From Candidatus Dadabacteria bacterium (lineage in GTDB: Bacteria; Desulfobacterota_D; UBA1144; Nemesobacterales; UBA2774): a DNA stretch of 6,015 bases. Shown one piece after another: positions 1 to 5,167 of the stretch. Location of the stretch: positions 1 to 6,015 of the forward strand of contig DAOVUC010000110.1 in NCBI GenBank assembly GCA_030632765.1, read 5' to 3'. The notes below the pieces were generated by a model. It did no database searches and was not told where the DNA came from. It was given only the letters and a program-made list of their open reading frames with translations. The translations under genes and the position numbers were made by a program. How positions within the stretch are numbered: position 1 is the stretch's first letter; every line of letters starts with the position of its first letter.

Positions 1-40
1 AATAATGTAATTATCTCAGGTATAAGATTTAGAATTACAC

Positions 41-47
41 GGAGGAG
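41..47 (+). promoter_or_regulatory. Ribosome binding site that fixes the start of the first OmpA-domain gene
   Basis: GGAGGAG lies 4-6 nt upstream of the ATG at 52. The reading frame stays open upstream to the window edge, so this site is what decides for ATG 52 over an upstream start. Bases 1-40 show no recognisable gene. Stops in the other two forward frames at 3-5 and 8-10 could be the end of an upstream gene, but this cannot be resolved here. Confidence 0.75.
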
Positions 48-51
48 CAAA

Positions 52-747
52 ATGAATACGGCGAAGTTTATTGCTGTAGAGTTTTTTAAAGTAATTATTG
101 TATTATTTTCTTTTGCATTCGGATCTAACGTTGATAAGGAAATGGCTGATGCCGAAGCTGCCTTGCGAGCAGCTAGTGATGCAGGGGCAGAAGGCACACC
201 TGAGTACCAGGAAGCAGAGGAATTGATTGAGAAAGCGAGAGAAATGTTAGCAGCAGGGAATAAAGACGCTGCCCGCCAGCTTCTTGAAGAGGCTAGGTTT
301 AAAGCTATTGAAGCTCAGGGTAAAGCTAAAAATCAGGCATATCTTGAGTCTGTTGATATAGAATCTATGGAAGAGACCTTAGGATCACTTTCTCCCTCGG
401 GGTCAAGCTTCGGGTTGGTAGATGTATTCTTTAATTACGATAGTCAGAACATTACGTCTGAATCAAGGTCCGTACTTAATCAAAATGCAAGTATTATCAA
501 TAATAGCGGTGGTAAATTTCAAGTTGTAGTAATAGAAGGTTATTGTGATATTCGCGGTACTGAAGAATATAACTTAGCCCTAGGTCAAAGAAGAGCGGAA
601 TCGACAAAAAACTATCTGGTGGGACTAGGAGTTTCACCTTCTAAAGTTCAAGCTGTAAGTAAGGGCGAAACAGAGCAATTTGCATTTGGTACATCTGAAT
701 ATGATTACCAGCAGAATAGAAGGGCTCATTTCGTTCCAGCGTTTTAG
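52..747 (+). CDS. OmpA-domain periplasmic/envelope protein with DUF4398-like helical region; Pal paralogue without a lipobox cysteine
   Basis: The product is 231 aa. Residues 6-24 form a hydrophobic signal-like segment, interrupted by E10 and K13, with a possible signal peptidase I site at AFG^S (22-25). Residues about 28-95 are a charged, alanine-rich helical region resembling DUF4398. Residues about 122-231 are an OmpA_C/Pal-type domain beginning VDVFFNYD. Seen in this domain are EGYCDIRGTEEYNLALGQRRA (162-182) and a terminal NRRAHF. By alignment to OmpA-like domains, D166 and R181 are the residues that contact the diaminopimelate of peptidoglycan; their 15-residue spacing matches the family. 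Function is therefore inferred as tethering to the cell wall, probably with Tol-Pal. Unlike true Pal, there is no cysteine at the signal cleavage region; the only cysteine is C165 inside the binding motif. The next gene (cpoB) starts 10 nt downstream, so co-transcription is likely. The domain call is secure; the exact role and final location are not. Confidence 0.85.
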   Translation: MNTAKFIAVEFFKVIIVLFSFAFGSNVDKEMADAEAALRAASDAGAEGTPEYQEAEELIEKAREMLAAGNKDAARQLLEEARFKAIEAQGKAKNQAYLESVDIESMEETLGSLSPSGSSFGLVDVFFNYDSQNITSESRSVLNQNASIINNSGGKFQVVVIEGYCDIRGTEEYNLALGQRRAESTKNYLVGLGVSPSKVQAVSKGETEQFAFGTSEYDYQQNRRAHFVPAF

Positions 748-749
748 GA
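746..749 (+). promoter_or_regulatory. Ribosome binding site overlapping the upstream stop codon; decides the cpoB start
   Basis: AGGA overlaps the TAG stop (745-747) of the first gene and sits 8 nt before ATG 758. An adjacent TTG at 755 would be only 5 nt away and is a weaker start codon, so ATG 758 is preferred. The overlap suggests translational coupling of the two genes. Confidence 0.6.
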
Positions 750-757
750 TATAATTG

Positions 758-1486
758 ATGAGAATTAAAATTGTTACATTTTTCTTATTGGCGGGGATTG
801 GTTCTATGTCTTTAGGTTGTGTGGCTAAACAAAGTGATCTTAGCACCGTCTATGCTAGACAAACTAGGCTAGAGGCTAAAATGGCACGTCTCTCGCAAGA
901 AGTTCAGTCAACCCAGGGTAGTGGGGGCGGCGGTAACAATGCTGGGCTTAGAGAAAAGGTTTTTCAGCTAGAGAAACAGGTGAACGATTTGAATCAGTCA
1001 TACGCAAGGTTGGAAGCTAAAGTAAATCAGGGAAGTTTAGGTTTACCTACTTCTTTGGAAGGTGGCACCGAGGGTAGGTCTGAACTTTCATCTTTAGATG
1101 TTCAAACGGAAGACTTTATTTTCAATAAAGGTTATACTGATCTAAGTGAAGGCAATTATAGTGGCTCCAGGGAACAGTTTAAATTGTTTTTATCTAAATA
1201 TCCCGATTCTTCCAAAGCAAATGATGCTGCATATTGGATAGCTGAGTCATATTATAGGCAAGGAGAATTTGAAGAGGCTATACTGGAGTATCAAAAGTTT
1301 ATTGACACATACCCAAAAGATGATAGAGTGCCCTTATCCTATTTAAAACAGGGACTTTCATTGGTTGAAATAGATAGAGAAGAGGAAGCAAAATTATTTT
1401 TTCAGACTTTAATTGATAAGTATCCACAGTCTGAAGAAGCTAAAACAGCAAAGGAAAAAATAAGAGAGCTTGCAGTTAAGCGCTAA
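758..1486 (+). CDS. cpoB: CpoB/YbgF-type Tol-Pal system coordinator, predicted lipoprotein
   Basis: The product is 242 aa from ATG 758. Residues 1-20 form a signal peptide ending in SLG with C21 next, a plausible but non-ideal lipobox because -3 is S rather than L. Residues about 28-90 are heptad-like coiled coil, broken by a glycine-rich stretch at 55-59. In CpoB/YbgF this region trimerises and contacts TolA. A linker (about 91-115) leads to three C-terminal TPR units at about 118-150, 155-187 and 192-225. These carry typical features such as AAYWIAESYYRQGEFEEAILEYQKFIDTYP-like spacing and repeated KYP/TYP turn ends. Family knowledge: CpoB links the Tol-Pal machine to septal peptidoglycan synthesis and outer membrane constriction at division. 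Its position next to OmpA-domain (Pal-like) genes is the usual tol-pal context. E. coli CpoB is soluble and periplasmic; here the cysteine suggests membrane anchoring, which is an inference. Confidence 0.85.
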   Translation: MRIKIVTFFLLAGIGSMSLGCVAKQSDLSTVYARQTRLEAKMARLSQEVQSTQGSGGGGNNAGLREKVFQLEKQVNDLNQSYARLEAKVNQGSLGLPTSLEGGTEGRSELSSLDVQTEDFIFNKGYTDLSEGNYSGSREQFKLFLSKYPDSSKANDAAYWIAESYYRQGEFEEAILEYQKFIDTYPKDDRVPLSYLKQGLSLVEIDREEEAKLFFQTLIDKYPQSEEAKTAKEKIRELAVKR

Positions 1487-1498
1487 AAGGTTTATTAT
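1470..1498 (+). promoter_or_regulatory. Possible internal sigma70-like promoter for the Pal gene
   Basis: TTGCAG (1470-1475, a 3/6 match to the -35 consensus) and TATTAT (1493-1498, 5/6 to the -10 consensus) are 17 nt apart at the end of cpoB. Transcription would start near 1505, inside the tandem repeat that follows. The -35 is weak, so this is tentative. Confidence 0.3.
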
Positions 1499-1519
1499 TA
1501 GGTACTCATTAGGTACTCA
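1497..1519 (+). repeat. Two tandem copies of an 11-bp unit (ATTAGGTACTC) upstream of the Pal gene
   Basis: ATTAGGTACTC occurs perfectly at 1497-1507 and again at 1508-1518, followed by one more A of the next unit. It lies in the 59-nt gap between cpoB and pal, just after the possible -10 element and 12 nt before the Shine-Dalgarno. The 11-bp period is about one helical turn, as expected for a pair of same-face protein-binding sites. It could equally be a small slippage duplication. Confidence 0.7.
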
Positions 1520-1530
1520 AAAACTCTTAA

Positions 1531-1538
1531 AGGAGGTG
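1531..1538 (+). promoter_or_regulatory. Strong Shine-Dalgarno of the Pal gene
   Basis: AGGAGGTG matches the anti-Shine-Dalgarno almost completely and is 7 nt from ATG 1546. This suggests much stronger translation than for cpoB just upstream, as expected for an abundant outer membrane lipoprotein. Confidence 0.75.
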
Positions 1539-1545
1539 CAGTAGA

Positions 1546-2310
1546 ATGAAAAGGGATAAACAAATGCTTTTTTTAAGCATCCCATTATTAGTTGTTGCAT
1601 TGCTATATCTAGCAAGCTGTGCGACACCCCCGCCGACACAAGAGCTTGCCGCTGCTGATTCAGCAGTTTCTGATGCTACAGCAACATGTGAGGAGTGCAA
1701 GCAGAGAGTTTGCGGTGATGATCCAACGACAGGAGTTTATTGTGGAGCTCCTTGTGGTGAGGCAGAATTAGCAGCTGCAAATTCTGCACTAGCCCATGGA
1801 AAAGCCCTTGCTGGAGAATTCTGCAGCGAGCTCGAAGCACGCAGAATGCTTATTGATGCTAAAGCAAAGGCTGATGAAGCCAAGCTAATATGTTCAGCAC
1901 CACCACCACCACCGGCACCGCCAATACCTACAACTGATCTGATGGATATCTTCTTTGATTTTGATAAGTCTGATATCAGAGCGGATGCAGGAGCTGTATT
2001 GGGAGAAAACGCTGAGATTCTTAAGGTAGATGCTAACGTAACCGTACTTATTGAAGGTTATGCTGACATCAGAGGTACACCAGCGTACAACCTAAGACTC
2101 GCACAGAGAAGAGCTGACGCAACAAAAGCGTTCTTAGTGCAGTTAGGTATTGATCCTTCAAGGATCACAACAGCAAGTGGTGGAGAAACAACTCAGTTTG
2201 GCGCTGGAACAACTGAAGAAGCCTATCAGCTTAACAGAAGGGCTCACTTCATAGCTACATCGCCATCGGCAAAAGTAGGCGCAAGACTTATCTTTAGTTA
2301 CGCTAAATAA
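1546..2310 (+). CDS. pal: Pal-type peptidoglycan-associated lipoprotein with a cysteine-rich insert
   Basis: The product is 254 aa. It has a basic n-region (MKRDK), a hydrophobic core to residue 24 and the lipobox LASC, giving lipidated C25 followed by ATPPP. Residues about 32-115 are alanine-rich and helical, like the region in the first gene. This part carries seven further cysteines (48, 51, 56, 66, 70, 93, 116), including CEEC and CGAPC. A proline-rich linker spans 118-128. Residues about 131-236 form the OmpA_C domain: MDIFFDFDKSDI, then EGYADIRGTPAYNLRLAQRRA (170-190), then NRRAHF. D174 and R189 match the diaminopimelate-contacting pair by alignment. Family knowledge: Pal anchors the outer membrane to peptidoglycan and cycles through TolB. 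The domain is clearly paralogous to that of the first gene, sharing GET.QF..GT.E, YQ and NRRAHF. The last 18 residues extend beyond the usual domain end. The lipoprotein and fold calls are secure. Which of the two paralogues is the functional Pal is inferred from the lipobox. Confidence 0.88.
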   Translation: MKRDKQMLFLSIPLLVVALLYLASCATPPPTQELAAADSAVSDATATCEECKQRVCGDDPTTGVYCGAPCGEAELAAANSALAHGKALAGEFCSELEARRMLIDAKAKADEAKLICSAPPPPPAPPIPTTDLMDIFFDFDKSDIRADAGAVLGENAEILKVDANVTVLIEGYADIRGTPAYNLRLAQRRADATKAFLVQLGIDPSRITTASGGETTQFGAGTTEEAYQLNRRAHFIATSPSAKVGARLIFSYAK

Positions 2311-2342
2311 GATAAACTTGCTTTATTAAATATGAGAATTAT

Positions 2343-2373
2343 CTTATTGATCTAATAAAAATAGATCAATAAG
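2343..2373 (+). repeat. Perfect 12-bp inverted repeat (stem-loop) between pal and its terminator
   Basis: CTTATTGATCTA (2343-2354) and its exact complement TAGATCAATAAG (2362-2373) flank a 7-nt A-rich loop. The stem is AT-rich and has no T-tract after it on the plus strand, so it is not an ordinary intrinsic terminator. It lies 10 nt before the real terminator. It may protect the 3' end of the pal message or be an operator-like palindrome; neither is shown. Confidence 0.7.
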
Positions 2374-2383
2374 TATAGAAATT

Positions 2384-2421
2384 AAAGGGGAGAAACTTAT
2401 TATTAGTTTCTCCCCTTTTTT
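2384..2421 (+). terminator. Strong rho-independent terminator of the envelope gene cluster
   Basis: A perfect 14-bp stem, AAAGGGGAGAAACT (2384-2397) with AGTTTCTCCCCTTT (2405-2418), encloses a 7-nt loop and runs into six T residues (2416-2421). The A-run on the 5' side means it can also work on the minus strand. It separates the pal unit from the hemL-atp unit. Confidence 0.92.
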
Positions 2422-2461
2422 ATGTTCCAATACCTACCAATATTCTTTTTGGCTGATTTAC

Positions 2462-2490
2462 TTGACACCTCTATTTGATCCATGTTTACT
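2462..2490 (+). promoter_or_regulatory. Sigma70-type promoter of the hemL-atp transcription unit
   Basis: A consensus TTGACA (2462-2467) is followed 17 nt later by TTTACT (2485-2490, 4/6 to TATAAT). Predicted transcription start is near 2497, giving a leader of about 32 nt before ATG 2529. An overlapping alternative is TTGATC (2475-2480) with TCTAAT (2499-2504) at 18-nt spacing. The site lies directly after a strong terminator and before a five-gene run, where a promoter is required. Confidence 0.6.
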
Positions 2491-2528
2491 ACATCCAATC
2501 TAATATTATCCAGGTCTATAAAGCAGAA

Positions 2529-3818
2529 ATGAAACTTCAATTCACTAAATCAAAAAGACTATATAAAACTGCCCAGGGTTTAATGCCGGGGGGGGTAAAT
2601 AGCCCTGTAAGATCGTTTAACGCAGTAAACGGTACACCAGTCTTCATAGCTAAAGCCAAGGGGGCTTATACTTATGATGAGGACGGGAATAAGTTTATCG
2701 ACTATATGTCTTCATGGGGACCTCTTATATTGGGTCATGCGGATCCGGATGTGGTGAGAGAAATAAAGAAAGCAGCGGAAAAAGGTACAAGTTATGGGGC
2801 TCCTTGTGAAAACGAAGTATCTATAGCTAAGCTAATTGTTAAATCCTTTCCCGGAATTGATATGATAAGAATGACCAATTCGGGCACAGAGGCCACAATG
2901 AGCAGTGTACGGCTCGCAAGGGCATATACGAAAAGGGATTATATAGTAAAATTTGAAGGGTGTTATCATGGACACGCAGATTATCTTCTGGTTCAAGCTG
3001 GATCAGGCGCCACAACTTTCGGAACACCGAGCAGTCCTGGAGTTCCAAAGTCATTTACAGATAAAACTCTGTTAGCGAAATACAATGATATAGATTCTGT
3101 AGAAAGGCTTTTTAAAAAATATGGAGACAAAATAGCAGCCGTTATACTAGAGCCGGTAGCAGCTAACATGGGTGTAGTCCCTCCTCAAAAAGGTTTCTTG
3201 AAGAGCTTAAGAAAAATTACTAAGAGAGCTGGGGCGCTTCTTATTTTCGATGAAGTTATTACAGGTTTTCGCTTGGGGATGGGGGGAGCACAAAAGGCTT
3301 ATGGAGTAGTGCCTGATATCACATGTCTTGGGAAAATAATTGGCGGCGGTCTTCCGGTAGGTGCCTTTGGAGGCGGTAAAGATATAATGAGTATGGTAGC
3401 CCCGGTAGGCCCTATGTATCAAGCTGGGACCCTCTCTGGTAACCCTCTTGCTATGGCTGCTGGAATAGCTACGCTGACCAAACTCAATCAAAGGGGAAAT
3501 TATAAAAAGCTAAAAGAGCTTACTGAAAATCTTGTAGAAGGTTTGCAGGACATAATTACAAAACTCGAAATTAAAGCAAGTATAAACTCTGTAGAATCGA
3601 TGTTTACTCTATTTTTTACGGACCCCGCACCTCACGATTACGGTTCCGCATTGACATCGGATACAAAAAAATATTCAAAATTTTTTGAAAATTTGCTATG
3701 TGCTGGTATTATGTTCCCGCCTTCTCAATTTGAGGCTGTATTCCTTTCACTGTCTCATACTGAAAGGGATGTGAACAAAACGCTCAATGGGTTATATAGA
3801 AGTCTTAAAAACCTTTAA
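2529..3818 (+). CDS. hemL: Glutamate-1-semialdehyde 2,1-aminomutase
   Basis: The product is a 429-aa, PLP-dependent class-III aminotransferase fold enzyme. It converts glutamate-1-semialdehyde to 5-aminolevulinate, the last step of the C5 route to tetrapyrroles, in the cytoplasm. Visible family motifs in order are LMPGGVNSPVRSF near the N-terminus, SSWGPLILGHADP, NSGTEATMSSVRLARAYT, KFEGCYHGHAD, VILEPVAANMGVVPP, LLIFDEVITGFRLG (PLP-pyridine aspartate), and CLGKIIGGGLPVGAFGG, where K269 is the Schiff-base lysine. MYQAGTLSGNPLAMAAG follows. The length matches the usual 425-432 aa. ATG 2529 is chosen because its N-terminus (MKLQFTKSKRLY) fits the family. An in-frame TTG at 2475 would place the promoter inside the gene. 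The Shine-Dalgarno is poor (an AGG 14 nt away), so initiation may be weak. The atp genes follow at once, which suggests co-expression of heme supply and respiration. Confidence 0.96.
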   Translation: MKLQFTKSKRLYKTAQGLMPGGVNSPVRSFNAVNGTPVFIAKAKGAYTYDEDGNKFIDYMSSWGPLILGHADPDVVREIKKAAEKGTSYGAPCENEVSIAKLIVKSFPGIDMIRMTNSGTEATMSSVRLARAYTKRDYIVKFEGCYHGHADYLLVQAGSGATTFGTPSSPGVPKSFTDKTLLAKYNDIDSVERLFKKYGDKIAAVILEPVAANMGVVPPQKGFLKSLRKITKRAGALLIFDEVITGFRLGMGGAQKAYGVVPDITCLGKIIGGGLPVGAFGGGKDIMSMVAPVGPMYQAGTLSGNPLAMAAGIATLTKLNQRGNYKKLKELTENLVEGLQDIITKLEIKASINSVESMFTLFFTDPAPHDYGSALTSDTKKYSKFFENLLCAGIMFPPSQFEAVFLSLSHTERDVNKTLNGLYRSLKNL

Positions 3819-3832
3819 AAAATTATAGAGGT

Positions 3833-4069
3833 ATAAAGTTTAGAAAACAAAAAAAATACAAATGGTTAGTATTTATAGCAATAGGGTTTGAACTTGGGTT
3901 TTCTGTTATTGCTGGGATAGTGCTGGGTCAGTACATTGACAATTGGCTTGAGGTAGAGACACCCTGGTTTACCATAATAGGTCTTGTGGTAGGTATGATA
4001 GCAGGATTTGCTTTGCTTATTAGGATGATTAAAAGAATTGATGACAGAAAAAACGACGAGTCTAATTAA
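3833..4069 (+). CDS. atpZ: AtpZ-like FO accessory protein (ATPase gene1 family) with no canonical start codon
   Basis: About 78 aa read KFRKQKKYKWLVF and so on, with two transmembrane helices at about 11-31 and 46-66. The family signature is GFELGFSVIAGIVLGQYIDNWL, then PWFTIIGLVVGMIAGF, then a basic tail. AtpZ proteins precede atpI in many F-type operons; they are linked to assembly and to Mg2+/Ca2+ handling with AtpI. Position and length fit. The oddity is the start: the frame opens after a stop at 3806-3808, and no in-frame ATG, GTG or TTG exists before the first membrane helix. ATA at 3833 gives the most natural N-terminus but is only 1 nt from the AGAGG (3827-3831). TTT at 3839 has better spacing (7 nt). 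A one-base change in either would restore a normal start (ATA to ATG, or TTT to TTG). The coordinates given assume ATA. The gene begins 14 nt after hemL, and its last 29 nt overlap atpI. Confidence 0.78.
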   Translation: MKFRKQKKYKWLVFIAIGFELGFSVIAGIVLGQYIDNWLEVETPWFTIIGLVVGMIAGFALLIRMIKRIDDRKNDESN

Positions 4070-4427
4070 TATTCCATCAGTTGGTAACATAGAAATAATC
4101 AGCCTAATAGTTACTGCAATTTTAGCTGTAGTTTGCTATTTAGTGGGTTCTCGGGAACTGGCATTTGGAGTTGCTGCTGGCGGAGTATTATTTACAGCTA
4201 ATTTCGTAGCGATTAGGTTTGTAGTAAATGCACTTGTCTCAAATACTTCTTCAACCGGTTTTGGAATATTCGCATTTATTATTAAGATGCTGATTTTTGT
4301 AGGTATTGTGGCTTCTCTCTTTATTTTTACGGATGTTAATATTTACGGATTTTTCATAGGAGTCACAGGTGTAGTAATTGTAATAATAGGAGAAAGTTTA
4401 CGAAGGAGCACAAATGGATCACTTTAG
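4041..4427 (+). CDS. atpI: ATP synthase subunit I (AtpI family)
   Basis: The 128-aa membrane protein has four predicted helices at about residues 17-36, 41-63, 73-96 and 100-118. This is the four-helix pattern of the ATP-synt_I family. Typical features are LAFGVAAGGVLFTANFVAIRFVVN, a lysine at the start of helix 3 (IIKMLIF), and the closing IYGFFIGVTGVVIVIIGESL. AtpI proteins are non-stoichiometric and help c-ring assembly, and in some bacteria Mg2+ uptake. ATG 4041 is chosen over the adjacent TTG 4038. The start lies inside atpZ (29-nt overlap) without a good Shine-Dalgarno (weak AGAA at 4034-4037), so translation probably depends on ribosomes finishing atpZ. The last 14 nt overlap atpB. The function call rests on topology, size and position, because the family is weakly conserved. 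Confidence 0.85.
   Translation: MTEKTTSLINIPSVGNIEIISLIVTAILAVVCYLVGSRELAFGVAAGGVLFTANFVAIRFVVNALVSNTSSTGFGIFAFIIKMLIFVGIVASLFIFTDVNIYGFFIGVTGVVIVIIGESLRRSTNGSL
4403..4408 (+). promoter_or_regulatory. Ribosome binding site of atpB inside atpI
   Basis: AAGGAG lies 5 nt before ATG 4414, within the last codons of atpI. It supports independent initiation of atpB in addition to coupling through the 14-nt overlap. Confidence 0.7.
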
Positions 4428-5112
4428 CTGGTTTACACTATTAGGCTTGGGCCATTATGATTATATCTTAGGCTCAATTTTAGTTCTCATACTTTTAACT
4501 TTAGCAGGATATAAAATTACGAAGACTCTTGCCAGTGATGACTCGGTTCTGCCTGATGATAAATTTTCTATAAGAACCATTTTCGAAATTCTAACCATTG
4601 ATTTCCTTTTTGATCTATTTACAAATATGCTTGGTTCGAGGAAAAACGCCAAACTGTATTTCCCTCTTCTAGGTGGCTCGTTCTTCTTTATAATGTTTGC
4701 GAATCTTTTAGGGATTATTCCCGGGTTTCTTCCCCCAACTGGTAATTTTAATGTGCCGGTTGCATGTGGTATTGTGATTTTTGTTATGTATAACTATTAT
4801 GGATTTAAGGAAAATGGGCTTGCATATCTTAAACATTTTGCAGGGCCTGTTATATTTTTGGCACCCCTAATGTTTCTAATTGAAGTGGTAAGCCATTTTG
4901 TACGCCCGGTTTCACTATCTCTTAGGTTATTTATGAACATTACCGGTGACCATATGGTACTTGGGGTTTTTACTAATCTCGTACATTATATAATTCCTGC
5001 AATATTTGTTGGACTTGGACTTTTTGTATCTTTGCTTCAAGCGTTTATATTTACTGTTCTTTCAGCAATTTATATTTCGCTTGCGACCGCGCATGATACA
5101 GATATAGAATAA
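4414..5112 (+). CDS. atpB: ATP synthase FO subunit a
   Basis: The 232-aa polytopic membrane protein is the stator half of the ion channel against the c-ring. Hydrophobic segments lie at about 17-36, 82-104, 112-131, 142-163, 177-198 and 198-226. Diagnostic motifs are FANLLGIIPG (95-104), LIEVVSHFVRPVSLSLRLFMN (155-175) and LLQAFIFTVLSAIYISLA (207-224). R171 is the essential arginine (E. coli R210), N175 matches N214, E157 matches E196, and Q209 matches Q252. The position equivalent to E. coli E219 is H180 (in ITGDH), as in mitochondrial subunit a, while the partner position (E. coli H245) is G202. The length is short compared with E. coli (271 aa) but normal for many bacterial forms. The N-terminus is fixed by the Shine-Dalgarno at 4403-4408. 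It sits between atpI and atpE as usual. Confidence 0.96.
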   Translation: MDHFSWFTLLGLGHYDYILGSILVLILLTLAGYKITKTLASDDSVLPDDKFSIRTIFEILTIDFLFDLFTNMLGSRKNAKLYFPLLGGSFFFIMFANLLGIIPGFLPPTGNFNVPVACGIVIFVMYNYYGFKENGLAYLKHFAGPVIFLAPLMFLIEVVSHFVRPVSLSLRLFMNITGDHMVLGVFTNLVHYIIPAIFVGLGLFVSLLQAFIFTVLSAIYISLATAHDTDIE

Positions 5113-5153
5113 ATTGAAAATATAAGGTTATAAAAAACGACTTACTCAACGAA

Positions 5154-5161
5154 AAGGAGGT
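5154..5161 (+). promoter_or_regulatory. Very strong Shine-Dalgarno of atpE
   Basis: AAGGAGGT, a near-complete anti-Shine-Dalgarno match, sits 6 nt before ATG 5168. It is the best ribosome site in the atp cluster and fits the need for many c subunits per complex compared with one subunit a. Confidence 0.8.
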
Positions 5162-5167
5162 AGACAA

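Noticed and set aside
755..757. TTG as the start of cpoB
   Set aside because: ATG directly follows at 758 with a better 8-nt Shine-Dalgarno spacing, and TTG adds only one residue.
634..846. Minus-strand frames under the plus-strand genes, such as 634-846, 2839-3054, 3207-3491, 3866-4090 and 4461-4652
   Set aside because: They lie opposite well-recognised coding sequence, have no ribosome sites of note and no family resemblance; they are shadows.
2475..2528. TTG 2475 as the hemL start, adding 18 residues
   Set aside because: The extra residues do not match the family, no ribosome site precedes it, and it lies within the best promoter. ATG 2529 gives the usual HemL length.
3862..3891. ATG 3862 as the start of an atpZ form by frameshift
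   Set aside because: It is in another frame and stops after nine codons (TGA 3889-3891). The basic N-terminus seen upstream in the true frame fits AtpZ.
4038..4040. TTG 4038 as the atpI start
   Set aside because: The next codon is ATG (4041), which is the more likely start.
5114..5134. Promoter-like TTGAAA and TATAAA before atpE
   Set aside because: Spacing is only 9 nt. No good -35 lies 16-18 nt before TATAAA. In an AT-rich gap this is likely chance.
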